43,327 nt of DNA from JAGVWJ01 sp964588555 (GCA_964588555.1 CAZPPT010000010.1:1-43327), one strand, 5' to 3'. Positions 25,679 to 34,625 are shown, counted from the stretch's first letter. The notes: generated from the sequence alone by a model not told the origin. A program made the numbers and translations.

Positions 25679-27229
25679 TTAGGTGGGTAATTTACCCTGA
25701 AACCGCACCTTTCCTTCTGGCTGCTCGCTTGCAAATTCAACGATGAGCTCGCGTCTGATTTCTGTTATCTGTTCGGGGCTAAAATGTTCACCTGTAAGCA
25801 CCGAAGTAAAGACATTCCATAATTCAGGGTGTTCTTCGATATCATACGCAATCAAACCCAAACGTCTCATTTCTTCATAAAACGGCGTGCCGGGAAGCGG
25901 CATGGTACAGAACAAGCTTAGGTTCATACCGGTGTTCATTGGGCGCGTAAGGACGGCAGCGTCAAGAACTTCTTTAAGTTCGTGTGTCCGTGCACGGATA
26001 AATGCAAGGTCTTCAAAAGAAAGGTTCGGCCATCCGAACATGACGCCCATATTGATCTGTGCAATGCCAAAAAAGGCAATTCGTCCAAGCACCGCCAGGT
26101 TATCCTCCCACGGACGCATTTTCTTATAGAGATGAAGTCCGCGATCAAGATTCTCAAATGGTGCAAGCATTCTAAATGCCCCCTGCCAGTTGGCTGGATC
26201 GCCATTATTCCAGAACATGACATCAAGCAATTCAGTACGGAGTGAACCGGTCTTATCAAAAAACCTGCCAATTTCAATTCCGACTGAAAACTCCCAAATC
26301 ATTTGTTCGTGACGCAAGAAGGTAAACAGGTCAATAAGCTCAGCCTCTCCGTGACGGTTGTTGAGCCGCTCAAGGAGGTTGTCATCACTAAACAAGATCA
26401 CTTTAATACCGTGCGCCTTGTAGTGAAGAATCATCTTTTTTATATCTTGGATAGCGAAGTTTTTACGCACAGTTAAACGCTCGGTGCAGAAATCGCATTC
26501 CCGGTCACAGCCACGTGAAGTTTCCAAATACGCGGCCTGATAAGATGCACCAAAACGACTTAAAAAATCACCACTTCCGCTCTCTGTATATCTCGCTAGA
26601 TGTGAAAGGAGTGAAAAATCAAGAAGCGATAGCGAAGTGGCGGAGCTTGCCAAGAATGCGCTTTCGTCTAAAGCAAGTGGCAACTCTCGAGCTCTGCCCA
26701 CTACGAAATGAGGAAAGCTTATATCGGCGTCGCCCGCCGCAACAAGATGCGCTCCAATACGCTTATAAAAAAGTGGTCGAGCAGAGGCGTCTCTTCCCCC
26801 AACAACAATAAGTGCTTTTGGATTAATCGATTTTATTTTTCCAATAACCACCCTTACGCTATTAGCTTCTGATGTAAAATTTGAGGTAATTCCAACAATA
26901 TCTGACTCTGCAAGCTCGCCTATTCGCTCAAGACCGTTTCCAATAAGGCATTTTGTTAAACGTTTTTCCCCGTACTGTACTACCCCATATTCTCTAAGTT
27001 CGTGACGCCAGTCAGCTGGTTCTCTAAGTGATTTTAAATCAACAATATTGACAGTGCCCATTACACCGGTTTCTTGCATTTTCCGTTTTACTTCAGTTGC
27101 TAAAAGCACTTGTGCATGGGGAAAATAGTTTGTTCTGACTGGACTATAGGGAGTTCCACTTTTATCTAAAAGCACTGTTGTTGGACAGCTAACGAGCGAA
27201 ACATGGAGCTTTTTTTTGGTCTGTTGCAT
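25679..27229 (-). CDS. Radical SAM protein with B12-binding-like N-terminal domain
   Basis: 516 aa. The cluster motif SRGCDRECDFC (CxxxCxxC, about 239-246) defines a radical SAM enzyme. Before it, about 105-190 is a Rossmann-like region (DIVGITSNF, ALIVVGGRDA) as in B12-binding radical SAM proteins, but the DxHxxG cobalamin motif is absent. A late PLPGTPFYEEM motif is common in this class. The reaction is unknown. It is transcribed away from a tandem Lrp regulator across an AT-rich spacer, so control by that regulator is likely (inference). Confidence 0.85.
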   Translation of the reverse strand: MQQTKKKLHVSLVSCPTTVLLDKSGTPYSPVRTNYFPHAQVLLATEVKRKMQETGVMGTVNIVDLKSLREPADWRHELREYGVVQYGEKRLTKCLIGNGLERIGELAESDIVGITSNFTSEANSVRVVIGKIKSINPKALIVVGGRDASARPLFYKRIGAHLVAAGDADISFPHFVVGRARELPLALDESAFLASSATSLSLLDFSLLSHLARYTESGSGDFLSRFGASYQAAYLETSRGCDRECDFCTERLTVRKNFAIQDIKKMILHYKAHGIKVILFSDDNLLERLNNRHGEAELIDLFTFLRHEQMIWEFSVGIEIGRFFDKTGSLRTELLDVMFWNNGDPANWQGAFRMLAPFENLDRGLHLYKKMRPWEDNLAVLGRIAFFGIAQINMGVMFGWPNLSFEDLAFIRARTHELKEVLDAAVLTRPMNTGMNLSLFCTMPLPGTPFYEEMRRLGLIAYDIEEHPELWNVFTSVLTGEHFSPEQITEIRRELIVEFASEQPEGKVRFQGKLPT

Positions 27230-27471
27230 GTTTTAATTTATAGTTTTAAGTGGAATATTAATTTAATTCAAATAGATTTTCATAAAAAGAAATTAAAGAT
27301 TAATATTTTATAATTTTGTTAAATATATAAATTTTATTTATTATTAAATTTATCGATGACAAAAAAATAAATAGTAAAAAATAAAGCATATTTATTTCTA
27401 AATTAATTAAAATCTTAATAAAATCTTTACAAAAGCAAATTAATTTAAATATTAATTAGTATAAATTTATC
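27230..27471. promoter_or_regulatory. Very AT-rich divergent intergenic region with repeated ATTAAT boxes
   Basis: About 240 bp, almost entirely A and T. It holds promoters for the radical SAM gene (minus) and the Lrp gene (plus; TTTAAAT about 26 nt before its ATG). ATTAAT-TTAAAT-ATTAAT at 27439-27456 overlaps that TATA box, and a similar ATTAATTTAAT lies near 27257-27268 beside the other promoter. These fit Lrp-type operators for autoregulation and control of the neighbour (inference). Confidence 0.5.
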
Positions 27472-28452
27472 ATGAATTTAGATGAAAAAGACCGCCGCAT
27501 TCTCTTCGCCCTTGATGAAGATGCGTTTCAGTCCCTTGCAGCCTTGTCACGGATAACAGGCATGTCTAAACAGGTAATTCGCTATCGAATAATGGATCTA
27601 CATGAAAAAGGAATTTTACGGCGTTGCTGCGTTATTGTAAACACGGCTCGAATCGGTTTGTCATTCTTCAAATTTTATTTAAAGTATAAAAACGTAGACA
27701 AACAGCTTGAACGGGAGATCATAAGCTTTTTTGATGCAAACAAGCATGTGGGGCTCGTGAACACATGCGACGGGAAATATGACATGTATATTGGCATATG
27801 GGCAAAGGATACGCATGAGCTTTATCAGATTTACAAATCGCTCTTTAAGGACTACGGGAAGTTCTTTGAAGATATCACCGTTTCAATTGTTGAAACTGCA
27901 TTTAACTCAAAACGGGGGTATCTCATTGGAAAATACACATCATCAGAAGTGCCCCTTTTCGGCGGTGAACTTTTACCAGTAAAAATAGACGGTATTGACC
28001 AAAGGATACTTGGCCTTCTGTCAAATGATGCCCGGATGAAGCTAAGCGATCTTGCGAGGCAGTTAAAAATTACGCCAAATGCAGTCAGGTACCGGATTAA
28101 ACGGATGAAATCGGAGCGCGTTATCCAGGGTGCACGCATCGTGCTTGACCGGAACAGGTTTGGGTACCTTACGTACAAGGTGCTTGTTAAAATTGACTCG
28201 TTTGAAGAAAATGAAGTACAGCGGTTTATACGGTACCTTACACAACACCCAAATATCATCGACATAGATTTGTGTATGGGCGAGTGGAATATTGAACTTG
28301 ATGTCGAGATCGAAAGCTATCGCGCATTCCATGAACTTATGATCCAGCTTCGCACAGAGTTTAGCCGCCTCATCAAGAATTATGACAGCCTCCTTGTTTT
28401 TGCCGAGCACACGTATACGTATTACCCGCTTGGAAAAAAGAGCCTTATTTAA
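27472..28452 (+). CDS. Tandem Lrp/AsnC-family transcription regulator
   Basis: 326 aa, about twice the normal Lrp length. Unit 1: helix-turn-helix at about 4-50 (LDEKDRRILFALDEDAFQSL, MSKQVIRYRIMDL) with an RAM-like domain at about 60-140. Unit 2: helix-turn-helix at about 172-220 (IDQRILGLLSNDARMKLSDL, ITPNAVRYRIKRM) with a second RAM domain at about 225-315. Lrp proteins bind DNA as dimers or octamers and sense amino acids; a fused double unit gives a built-in dimer. Effector unknown. Confidence 0.92.
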   Translation: MNLDEKDRRILFALDEDAFQSLAALSRITGMSKQVIRYRIMDLHEKGILRRCCVIVNTARIGLSFFKFYLKYKNVDKQLEREIISFFDANKHVGLVNTCDGKYDMYIGIWAKDTHELYQIYKSLFKDYGKFFEDITVSIVETAFNSKRGYLIGKYTSSEVPLFGGELLPVKIDGIDQRILGLLSNDARMKLSDLARQLKITPNAVRYRIKRMKSERVIQGARIVLDRNRFGYLTYKVLVKIDSFEENEVQRFIRYLTQHPNIIDIDLCMGEWNIELDVEIESYRAFHELMIQLRTEFSRLIKNYDSLLVFAEHTYTYYPLGKKSLI

Positions 28453-28487
28453 TAGGATCCATACTCTAATAGATACGAGATGATTAA

Positions 28488-29030
28488 ATGAACCTAAACA
28501 TAGACGAAATCGAGAAAATACTTATGGAAAAAGAGGCAAAGTTTGACAAAATCCATGTCAAGAACCGCGAAATTGTCCGCATGTGTAGCACTGCCATAAA
28601 GGCAATACACGCAAGTGAGCTTGAGGAGGCAAAAAAGCACCTTGCGCAGGCAGAAAAGGAAATCGCCGGGCTCAAAACGGCTGAAGGGTTTCCAGACCAG
28701 CTCAACCACATACTACAGGAATATGCGGAAGCACGGATCGTACTTTCGGCAGTAACTGACAAAAAAATCCCCGGGTTTAGGGAACTTGGCATAAACGAAG
28801 TTTCGTATTTGAACGGCCTCCTTGACGCAACGGGCGAGTTAAAACGGGAGATGTACGAGGCGCTTCGGAAAAAGGACCGGGAACGCGCTGAATCGTATTT
28901 TAACATGATGGAAGAGATATTTGATGCGCTTCTTCCGATCCGCTTTAGTAACGCGGTGCTCCCGGACTTTCGGAGAAAACAGGATGTTGCGCGAATACAG
29001 ATAGAGCAGGCACGTGGGGAGCTACTTTAG
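28488..29030 (+). CDS. Translin-family protein
   Basis: 180 aa, all helical. The C-terminal half carries the translin pattern: ELGINEVSYLNGLLDATGEL, KREMYEAL, then ESYFNMMEEIFDALLPIRFS and LPDFRRKQDVAR. Translin proteins form octameric barrels that bind short RNA or single-stranded DNA; with TRAX they make the C3PO nuclease, and archaeal relatives (COG2178) may have nuclease activity themselves. It sits 35 nt after the Lrp gene and is probably in the same transcript. Confidence 0.9.
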   Translation: MNLNIDEIEKILMEKEAKFDKIHVKNREIVRMCSTAIKAIHASELEEAKKHLAQAEKEIAGLKTAEGFPDQLNHILQEYAEARIVLSAVTDKKIPGFRELGINEVSYLNGLLDATGELKREMYEALRKKDRERAESYFNMMEEIFDALLPIRFSNAVLPDFRRKQDVARIQIEQARGELL

Positions 29031-29064
29031 TAAAAAATAAAAAGAACCGCCGCGTAACTAAAAT

Positions 29065-29304
29065 ATGAAGTACCGTTACGACCCTGAAATTGATGTCCTT
29101 ACCATTGAACTACGGAAGGCAAAGGCAGTGGATGAGAGGCAGATAGAAAATATTGCCCTCCACTATGACAAGACAGGTGAAATCACGGCAATTGAGATAA
29201 TGGATGCAAGCGCAACTGCGTTAAGGCTTGTTGATGAAATGCTCCGGGCGCAGAAAGGTGCCATTGCCGGTTCGATCAGGTCAAAACAAAAAAAGCGTAA
29301 ATGA
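29065..29304 (+). CDS. DUF2283-family protein
   Basis: 79 aa. It matches DUF2283: YDPEIDVLTIEL, ..NIALHYDKTGEITAIEIMDAS, followed here by a basic C-terminal tail (QKKRK). Function unknown; members are common in archaea and cyanobacteria. Confidence 0.85.
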   Translation: MKYRYDPEIDVLTIELRKAKAVDERQIENIALHYDKTGEITAIEIMDASATALRLVDEMLRAQKGAIAGSIRSKQKKRK

Positions 29305-29319
29305 TTGGGGAAAATTTGT

Positions 29320-29940
29320 ATGAGATATATCGACTTAACCATGCCGCTTTCTGAAGAAACCCCCGTATTTTCAAGCGCAACGCCCCGTGTTTTGATAACC
29401 CCTCTTGCCACAATGAAAACAAATGGCTCAAACGAACTCCTCCTAAAACTAAGCACGCATAGTGCGACCCACATCGATGCGCCGTTTCATATGATGGAAA
29501 ACGGCAAAAAACTGGATGAATTTGGCATAGAAACATTCGTTGGGGACGCAATCGTAATTGACTGTTTTAACCAACAGGAGATATCCATATCAGAAGACGA
29601 TTTCCAAAGGATACGGGAAAACGACATCGTATTTTTCTATACGGGGCATAGTAACGATTATGCATCCGAAAAATACACGTCCGCATATCCAGTCATTTCA
29701 AAGGGAACAGCCGATAAATTAGTATCAAAAAAAGTCAAAATGGTCGGCATAGATACGCTTTCACCTGATAGGGCACCCTTTGAAGTACACCAGATCCTCT
29801 TGTCAAAGGAAATCCTTATTGTTGAAAATCTTGTCAATTTGGCGCACCTGGTTGATAAACGATTTACTGCATGTGTCCTGCCGCTCAAGATAAAGGACTC
29901 TGACGGCGCGCCATGTAGGGTCATTGCAATGGTTGATTAA
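29320..29940 (+). CDS. Cyclase/kynurenine formamidase-like hydrolase
   Basis: 206 aa. It belongs to the metal-dependent cyclase family PF04199: IDLTMPLSEETPVF at the start and the metal motif THSATHIDAPFH (His 47, His 51, Asp 53, His 57). Family members hydrolyse N-formylkynurenine or related amides; the substrate here is not evident and no tryptophan-degradation genes are near. ATG 29320 follows GGGG; an in-frame TTG 15 nt earlier is less likely. The acylphosphatase ATG follows the stop directly. Confidence 0.88.
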   Translation: MRYIDLTMPLSEETPVFSSATPRVLITPLATMKTNGSNELLLKLSTHSATHIDAPFHMMENGKKLDEFGIETFVGDAIVIDCFNQQEISISEDDFQRIRENDIVFFYTGHSNDYASEKYTSAYPVISKGTADKLVSKKVKMVGIDTLSPDRAPFEVHQILLSKEILIVENLVNLAHLVDKRFTACVLPLKIKDSDGAPCRVIAMVD

Positions 29941-30219
29941 ATGGATACGCGGGCCCACATTATCGTGCGCGGTCGCGTACAGGGCGTTTACTTTCGCGCA
30001 AGTACCGTAGAAAAAGCACAGGAACTTGGCCTGGTAGGTTGGGTAAAAAACGGAAACGACGGGGAAAGCGTTGAAATTGTTGCAGAAGGAAAAAAAGGGG
30101 CGCTTGAAAAATTGCTTGGATGGGCAAAAAAAGGGCCTGTTGGCGCACGGGTGGAAAAGATAGAGGTGGAATGGCACAAGGCAGAAAACAAGTTTAGTGA
30201 ATTTACCGTTGTCCGCTAG
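29941..30219 (+). CDS. acyP: Acylphosphatase
   Basis: 92 aa, normal size. The catalytic loop GRVQGVYFRAST contains the phosphate-binding Arg, and GWVKNGNDGESVEIVAEG contains the catalytic Asn. It hydrolyses carboxyl-phosphate bonds such as those of acetyl or carbamoyl phosphate. It starts immediately after the upstream stop. Its own stop overlaps the end of the convergent frameshifted gene. Confidence 0.95.
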   Translation: MDTRAHIIVRGRVQGVYFRASTVEKAQELGLVGWVKNGNDGESVEIVAEGKKGALEKLLGWAKKGPVGARVEKIEVEWHKAENKFSEFTVVR

Positions 30220-30490
30220 CTCATCTCACCCGTAAGCAGTTCCTGAATGGTTTCTTCTGATATGCCGTTATCAAGAAGTTTGCGTTCTGTATCCAGCGCT
30301 ATTTCGTACGCATAAAGCGCGCTTTCACCTGAAAGATACTGTCTTAGGTTGTATGATAGTACGGAATCCAACCAGTCAAGACGGGTTGCGAGCTTCCTAA
30401 TGGTGGCTTCGTCGTATTTGTCTTCGAAGAGTTGTGGTGCCGCCTTCGTCTGCCTTGACCGGTTACGATTTGTGCAGGTTTTTTTCGCAT
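30216..30490 (-). pseudogene. Small helical gene split by a frameshift in an A7 run
   Basis: An ATG at 30490 opens a frame that closes wrongly, while a second frame is open to a TAG at 30218-30216. Adding one base in the A7 run (30485-30479, minus) joins them into a 91-aa protein with a coherent helical C-terminus (ATRLDWLDSVLSYNLRQYLS, YEIALDTERKLLDNGI). The joined protein has no recognised family. It may be a recent pseudogene, a sequencing error, or a gene read by slippage on the A run. Confidence 0.5.
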
Positions 30491-30512
30491 TTGTATCACT
30501 GTTTTAATTCAA

Positions 30513-30995
30513 TCAGTCAAACGTCTTTCTTGAAACCTTAAGGAATTGCGGCTCGTTTTTCTCGACATACCCGATAATAAGCTCCTTTCTGAGCCGGCCT
30601 GCAACTGCAAGTGACTTTCGGATATCTCCAAGCGAACCCGTCCAGGAAGGCGGGACGACAAATAGCACGTATTCGGTACGGTCCTCATTTGGCCGGATCC
30701 CTTTCTGATGAACCCGAAAGTAGTCGTCAGTATCAAGGCTTACCCGGGTTATGTAGCCCCTGTCGCGCAGGAACTTTAAAATAAGGTATTTATCGTCTGC
30801 AAGCGGGTCCAGTGCGCGTGCCTTGGACAAAAGCTCATCCTTATCCATCGCAAGTACATTCTTTTCCGCAAAATATGCGGCCTCAAGAAGCGGAAGCTTC
30901 GCGTGCCCGCCCTCTTCAATCCCAGCACCAAGGGAGATGATATGTTCTATGGCGTTCCTATCACTAATCTCAAGATATTTTTCATTTTGTTTCAT
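30513..30995 (-). CDS. tRNA-splicing endonuclease-like protein lacking two catalytic residues
   Basis: 160 aa. N-terminal LPLLEAAYFAEKNVL and C-terminal KYLILKFLRDRGYITR...DYFRVHQKG...EYVLFVV...RKELIIGY match archaeal EndA, which cuts introns from tRNA at bulge-helix-bulge sites. In active subunits the triad is Tyr (FRVY), His (H.EYLV) and Lys (RK). Here the matching positions are His 96, Arg 106 and Lys 137, so two of three are lost. It may be the structural subunit of an alpha2beta2 enzyme (inference). It lies 9 nt after the PH-domain gene. Confidence 0.85.
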   Translation of the reverse strand: MKQNEKYLEISDRNAIEHIISLGAGIEEGGHAKLPLLEAAYFAEKNVLAMDKDELLSKARALDPLADDKYLILKFLRDRGYITRVSLDTDDYFRVHQKGIRPNEDRTEYVLFVVPPSWTGSLGDIRKSLAVAGRLRKELIIGYVEKNEPQFLKVSRKTFD

Positions 30996-31004
30996 GTTAT
31001 CACG

Positions 31005-31451
31005 TTAATGCGGTTGCGACCGGATGGTTTTTGTTTTTTCAAGGATTGTTTCAAGCGCACGCGCCGGAATGCGCTGGATCTCGATTTCTGGCGTGTTTGA
31101 CCCGCCTGGAGTATCGATGACGACGGTTCCGACGCCGACAACGCGGTCAAAAAATGACTGCCGAACGCGGACATTCGTAATGCCGGTAAATGGTACAAGG
31201 ATAGTCTTTACACTGAACACCCCTGCCTTAAGAAGGAGGTTAGTCTCACTTATCTCAATACGCTTAAAGCGGGTATCAAGCCAGGCTGCAAAGGAAAATA
31301 TAAATGCGATTCCCCACACAATTGATATGATCGTGAAGACATATAACCCTAGAAACGAACTAAAAAAAAGGGCAAGTAACGTAAATAATCCGGCAAAGAT
31401 GGCCGCCCGGATATACATCGGAAACGGGCTTGGGTGAAATACTTCTTGCAT
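31005..31451 (-). CDS. Membrane protein with bacterial PH domain (bPH2, YdbS-like)
   Basis: 148 aa. Two TM segments (about 14-31 and 35-56) are followed by a PH-like domain: DTRFKRIEISETNLLLKAGV, ILVPFTGITNVRVRQSFFDR and GTVVIDTPGG (PF03703). The family lies on the cytoplasmic face of membranes; role unknown. A minus-strand box GCTTTTTAATA (about 31485-31475) is about 27 nt from the ATG, suggesting a leaderless operon start for this gene, the EndA-like gene and the frameshifted gene. Confidence 0.85.
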   Translation of the reverse strand: MQEVFHPSPFPMYIRAAIFAGLFTLLALFFSSFLGLYVFTIISIVWGIAFIFSFAAWLDTRFKRIEISETNLLLKAGVFSVKTILVPFTGITNVRVRQSFFDRVVGVGTVVIDTPGGSNTPEIEIQRIPARALETILEKTKTIRSQPH

Positions 31452-31532
31452 GCTAATAGCTACTTATAAACCTATTAAAAAGCATTAAGTTGAGTGACAT
31501 ACGTTTAAAAAAAAGAAAAATTGAACGTATCC

Positions 31533-31907
31533 ATGGTGTTTATACCTACAAGAAAGGTGGAAACAACAAATAGCATACTCCGCGCGATCGCTAAAATAGG
31601 CGTTCTTTCTCCAGGAGAAATAGACATACTAGAAAAAACAAAATATAATGGGGATTTTCTTGAATACGAGGAAGCGGAAAAAAGAATCCCACTCCTCATT
31701 TTAGACGTACTGAAAAAAGAGGCGACTGTACGCACAAAGCTGGTCGCGCGTGAGCATACTGAAGAAAATGCATGGTTTGTGGAAATAACAAGGAAGGAAC
31801 AAGAAATACTCCTGTGCAACCGGTATGAGGTGGAGGATCTGTTTGTAAAGATACGCGCACCAGCCATTTTTGTAAAGACGGTAGTACTGCCCATAATTGC
31901 ACGTTAG
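31533..31907 (+). CDS. Hypothetical protein
   Basis: 124 aa, unrecognised. The N-terminal half is helical (NSILRAIAKIGVLSPGEIDI), then YEEAEKRIPLLILDVLKKEA; the C-terminal half has strand-like stretches. No TM. TTTAAAAAAA (about 31504-31512) lies 26 nt before the ATG (leaderless). Its stop abuts the stop of the convergent AAA+ gene with no gap. Confidence 0.65.
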   Translation: MVFIPTRKVETTNSILRAIAKIGVLSPGEIDILEKTKYNGDFLEYEEAEKRIPLLILDVLKKEATVRTKLVAREHTEENAWFVEITRKEQEILLCNRYEVEDLFVKIRAPAIFVKTVVLPIIAR

Positions 31908-34625
31908 CTATTCTTCAGGCAGGTGGCCGCGTTCACCGTATGCCTCAATAAACTGCTGATATTCTTCCAGGAGGTCGCGCGTGATTGAAGGCTTGCGCGT
32001 ACGAACGACGCGGGCAATAAGGTCAGTGCTCACACCTGCCTGTTTTCCCCCAAGCTTCTGCCGGAGCGCATACATCTTTGCCTCCTGGCAAATGTTTGCA
32101 ATGTCTGCGCCGCTAAAGCCCGCAGTCATTGTCGCGAGTTTTTGCACATCCACCGCATCAGCAAATTTTCCAAGGTGTATCCTGAACATGTCTTCCCTTC
32201 CCTTGGTGTCAGGCGGCGGGATATAGAATATCTTATCGAATCGTCCTGGACGGAGTATTGCGGGGTCAAGGAGGCTTGGCTTGTTTGTTGCCGCAATGAT
32301 TACGACTCCCTTAAGTTCCTTAAGGCCATCCATCTCAGTAAGGAACTGGCCCAATATCTCCGAAGTGCCGGCAATACGGCGTGAAGGTGTAAATGTTTCA
32401 ACTTCGTCAACAAATATGATACCAGGCGGGTTTTCACGCGCGCGGTTAAACGCTTCCTTTATGATGGTAACTGCCTGCGTGTATCCCTGCTTTACCAGTT
32501 CTGCAGGGCTAAGCGTCTGGAAGCTTGCATTAAGCTCCTGCGAAGCCGCCTTTACGATAAGCGTCTTACCGGTACCTGGCGGCCCGAATAAAAGGATGCC
32601 CTTGCTTGGCTTTACCTTGAATTCCTTCATTTCTGCTTCGTGTAAAAGGGGCAATTCAATGGTCTCAAGAAGTGCCTGCTTTACCTTATCAAGCCCTGCG
32701 ACATCTTCCCAGTGTACTGAATCCCCTTTCTTTTCTTCCTCTGCCTTTGCCCCGCCAACCCGGCGTTCAAAATCAAGCTTGAACTGCTGGTATGATTCCA
32801 AGCTTGCAATACTTGTGCTTGGCTTTACGGTCTTAAGTACCGTAAGAAGATGCGCCATTGAAATGGGCACTACCTTTCCGAGCTTGCTTGCATCCTTTGC
32901 CGCAAGCTTTGTTGCCTCTTGTGCCACATTCTTAAGGTCTGCGCCGCTAAATCGCTCAGTTTTTGCTGCCAGTACGTCAAGGTTGATATCATCTGCGCGC
33001 GGAACGCGCTTAAGGTAATTTTCAAATATTGCCATTCGTGCTTCCTTGTCCGGAAGGTTCATGTATATTATCTTGTCAAACCGGCCTGGACGCAGGAGTG
33101 CGGGATCAAGCGTATCCGGGACATTGGTCGCCCCAATCACCATAACGGGCTTTGCTGATTCTTTCTTTATGCCATCCATTTCCTGTAGGAGAATACTCAG
33201 GATACGGGGGGTTATTTCATCAGTACTGTAACCGCCGCGCTTCTTTCCAATACTGTCAATCTCATCAAAGAAAAGGATTGATGGCGCGTTCTTGCGAGCA
33301 ATGGCAAAAATTTCAGAAACATTGCGTTCGCTCTCGCCATACCATTGGGACAAAATGTCGCTTGCCTTGATATAATAAAAACCGTATTTTAATTCCCGTG
33401 ATAAAGCACGCATCATCATTGTCTTACCGGTACCCGGCGGGCCGAAAAGTAAAATCCCGGATGGTGCCTTTATGCCGTACGTATATGCCAGTTCTTTTTT
33501 TTCAAGCGGCATAAGGATCGCATCGCGAAGCTCTTGCTTGACGTCTTCGTAGCCGCCGACATCCTTAAGCGACTTTTCCTGCGCATCTTCTGCCAAATCC
33601 TGTAGACCAAATTTCCCAAACTGTGCTGTGCGTGCCGCCCTGCGCATCGTTTCTTCTCGCGATATTTTAATTGAGAAATAATCAAATAACCCAACAACTG
33701 CAATGGATGCACCAATTGCGCCGAGCATTTCTACCTTAAATCCGTCCGGCACAAGCATTCCAAGGATAAAATAGCCAATAAGCACGATTACAAGTGCGCC
33801 GCTTGCGAGTGTTTGCGACCAGTTGCCTTTAAGCGTTCCGGACAAATAACTTACTGCATACAGTGCAATTGCCCAGACAAGCATTTGGAATATGCCAGTA
33901 TCACTGAACAGTATACGAAGGACGATGTCAAAACTTCTCCCGAGTGCGGGATTAATATCACGTAAGTTATCAAACGAAAAGAGCGAGCCAAGTGCCCCGC
34001 CAAGCGCGCTTGCAAGCGATTCAATGCCGGCAGCCTGCCTGGTAAACTGGAGTGCCGGTTCAGGCGGGGAATAAACGGGGAGGTTGAGCGGCAGATAGAC
34101 GCTATTTTGCGTAACCCAAATGGCAGACAAAAAGAGGATAAGGAACACTGAAGAAACGGAAAGCGAGATACTTTTCTTAGACCCAAAATACATCGCCCCA
34201 AGCGTCATCCCAAGGACGGTAATCCACCCAAATAACGGCAGGCCGCCAAAACTGAATGGCGCCATGATAAGTACCTGCACCCAGGATATGGCAAGCCAGT
34301 TTTTCATCATCTCAAAAAGTACGATTGCGATAAGGATAAGGAATAACCAGCCAAATGCCGCATTCTGGTATGCGGCAGCGGGAAATGCAAAAACCATGCT
34401 TAGGAGCGTGCCAAGCCAGGGCACCTTATAGGATGCCGCCGCAGAGATTATTGCAAGTACTGGCACGAGGTAGATCGGATAAAACGGGATTGCCCCAAGA
34501 AGAAATAATGCGCCAAGAAACACGATAAGTGCATTCCATGCGTGGTCGTCCTTTTGCAAAAGCTTAACGTAAGCCGCCACCTTTTGCTGTGCGAGGTTTG
34601 TTCCTTTTAGCGTCTGTGATGCCAT
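31908..34625 (-). CDS. Membrane-embedded double AAA+ ATPase (CDC48-like)
   Basis: 905 aa. About ten hydrophobic segments fill residues 33-318, with a short loop region at about 175-245. Two AAA+ modules follow: first Walker A GPPGTGKT at 395-402, Walker B ILFFDEID at 450-457, GATN sensor, LLRPGRFD; second Walker A at 681-688, Walker B IIFVDE at 736-741, AATN, ILRPGRFD. Both modules look catalytic and resemble the CDC48/VAT D1-D2 pair, but the usual N-terminal substrate domain is replaced by membrane spans, and no FtsH-type protease domain (HExxH) is present. It may pull proteins out of the membrane (inference). Start 34625 fits a TATA-like ATTAAAAAGC 27 nt upstream; an ATG 15 nt earlier is the alternative. 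Confidence 0.9.
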   Translation of the reverse strand: MASQTLKGTNLAQQKVAAYVKLLQKDDHAWNALIVFLGALFLLGAIPFYPIYLVPVLAIISAAASYKVPWLGTLLSMVFAFPAAAYQNAAFGWLFLILIAIVLFEMMKNWLAISWVQVLIMAPFSFGGLPLFGWITVLGMTLGAMYFGSKKSISLSVSSVFLILFLSAIWVTQNSVYLPLNLPVYSPPEPALQFTRQAAGIESLASALGGALGSLFSFDNLRDINPALGRSFDIVLRILFSDTGIFQMLVWAIALYAVSYLSGTLKGNWSQTLASGALVIVLIGYFILGMLVPDGFKVEMLGAIGASIAVVGLFDYFSIKISREETMRRAARTAQFGKFGLQDLAEDAQEKSLKDVGGYEDVKQELRDAILMPLEKKELAYTYGIKAPSGILLFGPPGTGKTMMMRALSRELKYGFYYIKASDILSQWYGESERNVSEIFAIARKNAPSILFFDEIDSIGKKRGGYSTDEITPRILSILLQEMDGIKKESAKPVMVIGATNVPDTLDPALLRPGRFDKIIYMNLPDKEARMAIFENYLKRVPRADDINLDVLAAKTERFSGADLKNVAQEATKLAAKDASKLGKVVPISMAHLLTVLKTVKPSTSIASLESYQQFKLDFERRVGGAKAEEEKKGDSVHWEDVAGLDKVKQALLETIELPLLHEAEMKEFKVKPSKGILLFGPPGTGKTLIVKAASQELNASFQTLSPAELVKQGYTQAVTIIKEAFNRARENPPGIIFVDEVETFTPSRRIAGTSEILGQFLTEMDGLKELKGVVIIAATNKPSLLDPAILRPGRFDKIFYIPPPDTKGREDMFRIHLGKFADAVDVQKLATMTAGFSGADIANICQEAKMYALRQKLGGKQAGVSTDLIARVVRTRKPSITRDLLEEYQQFIEAYGERGHLPEE

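Noticed and set aside
31908..34625. FtsH protease
   Set aside because: Two AAA+ modules and no HExxH zinc-protease motif after them.
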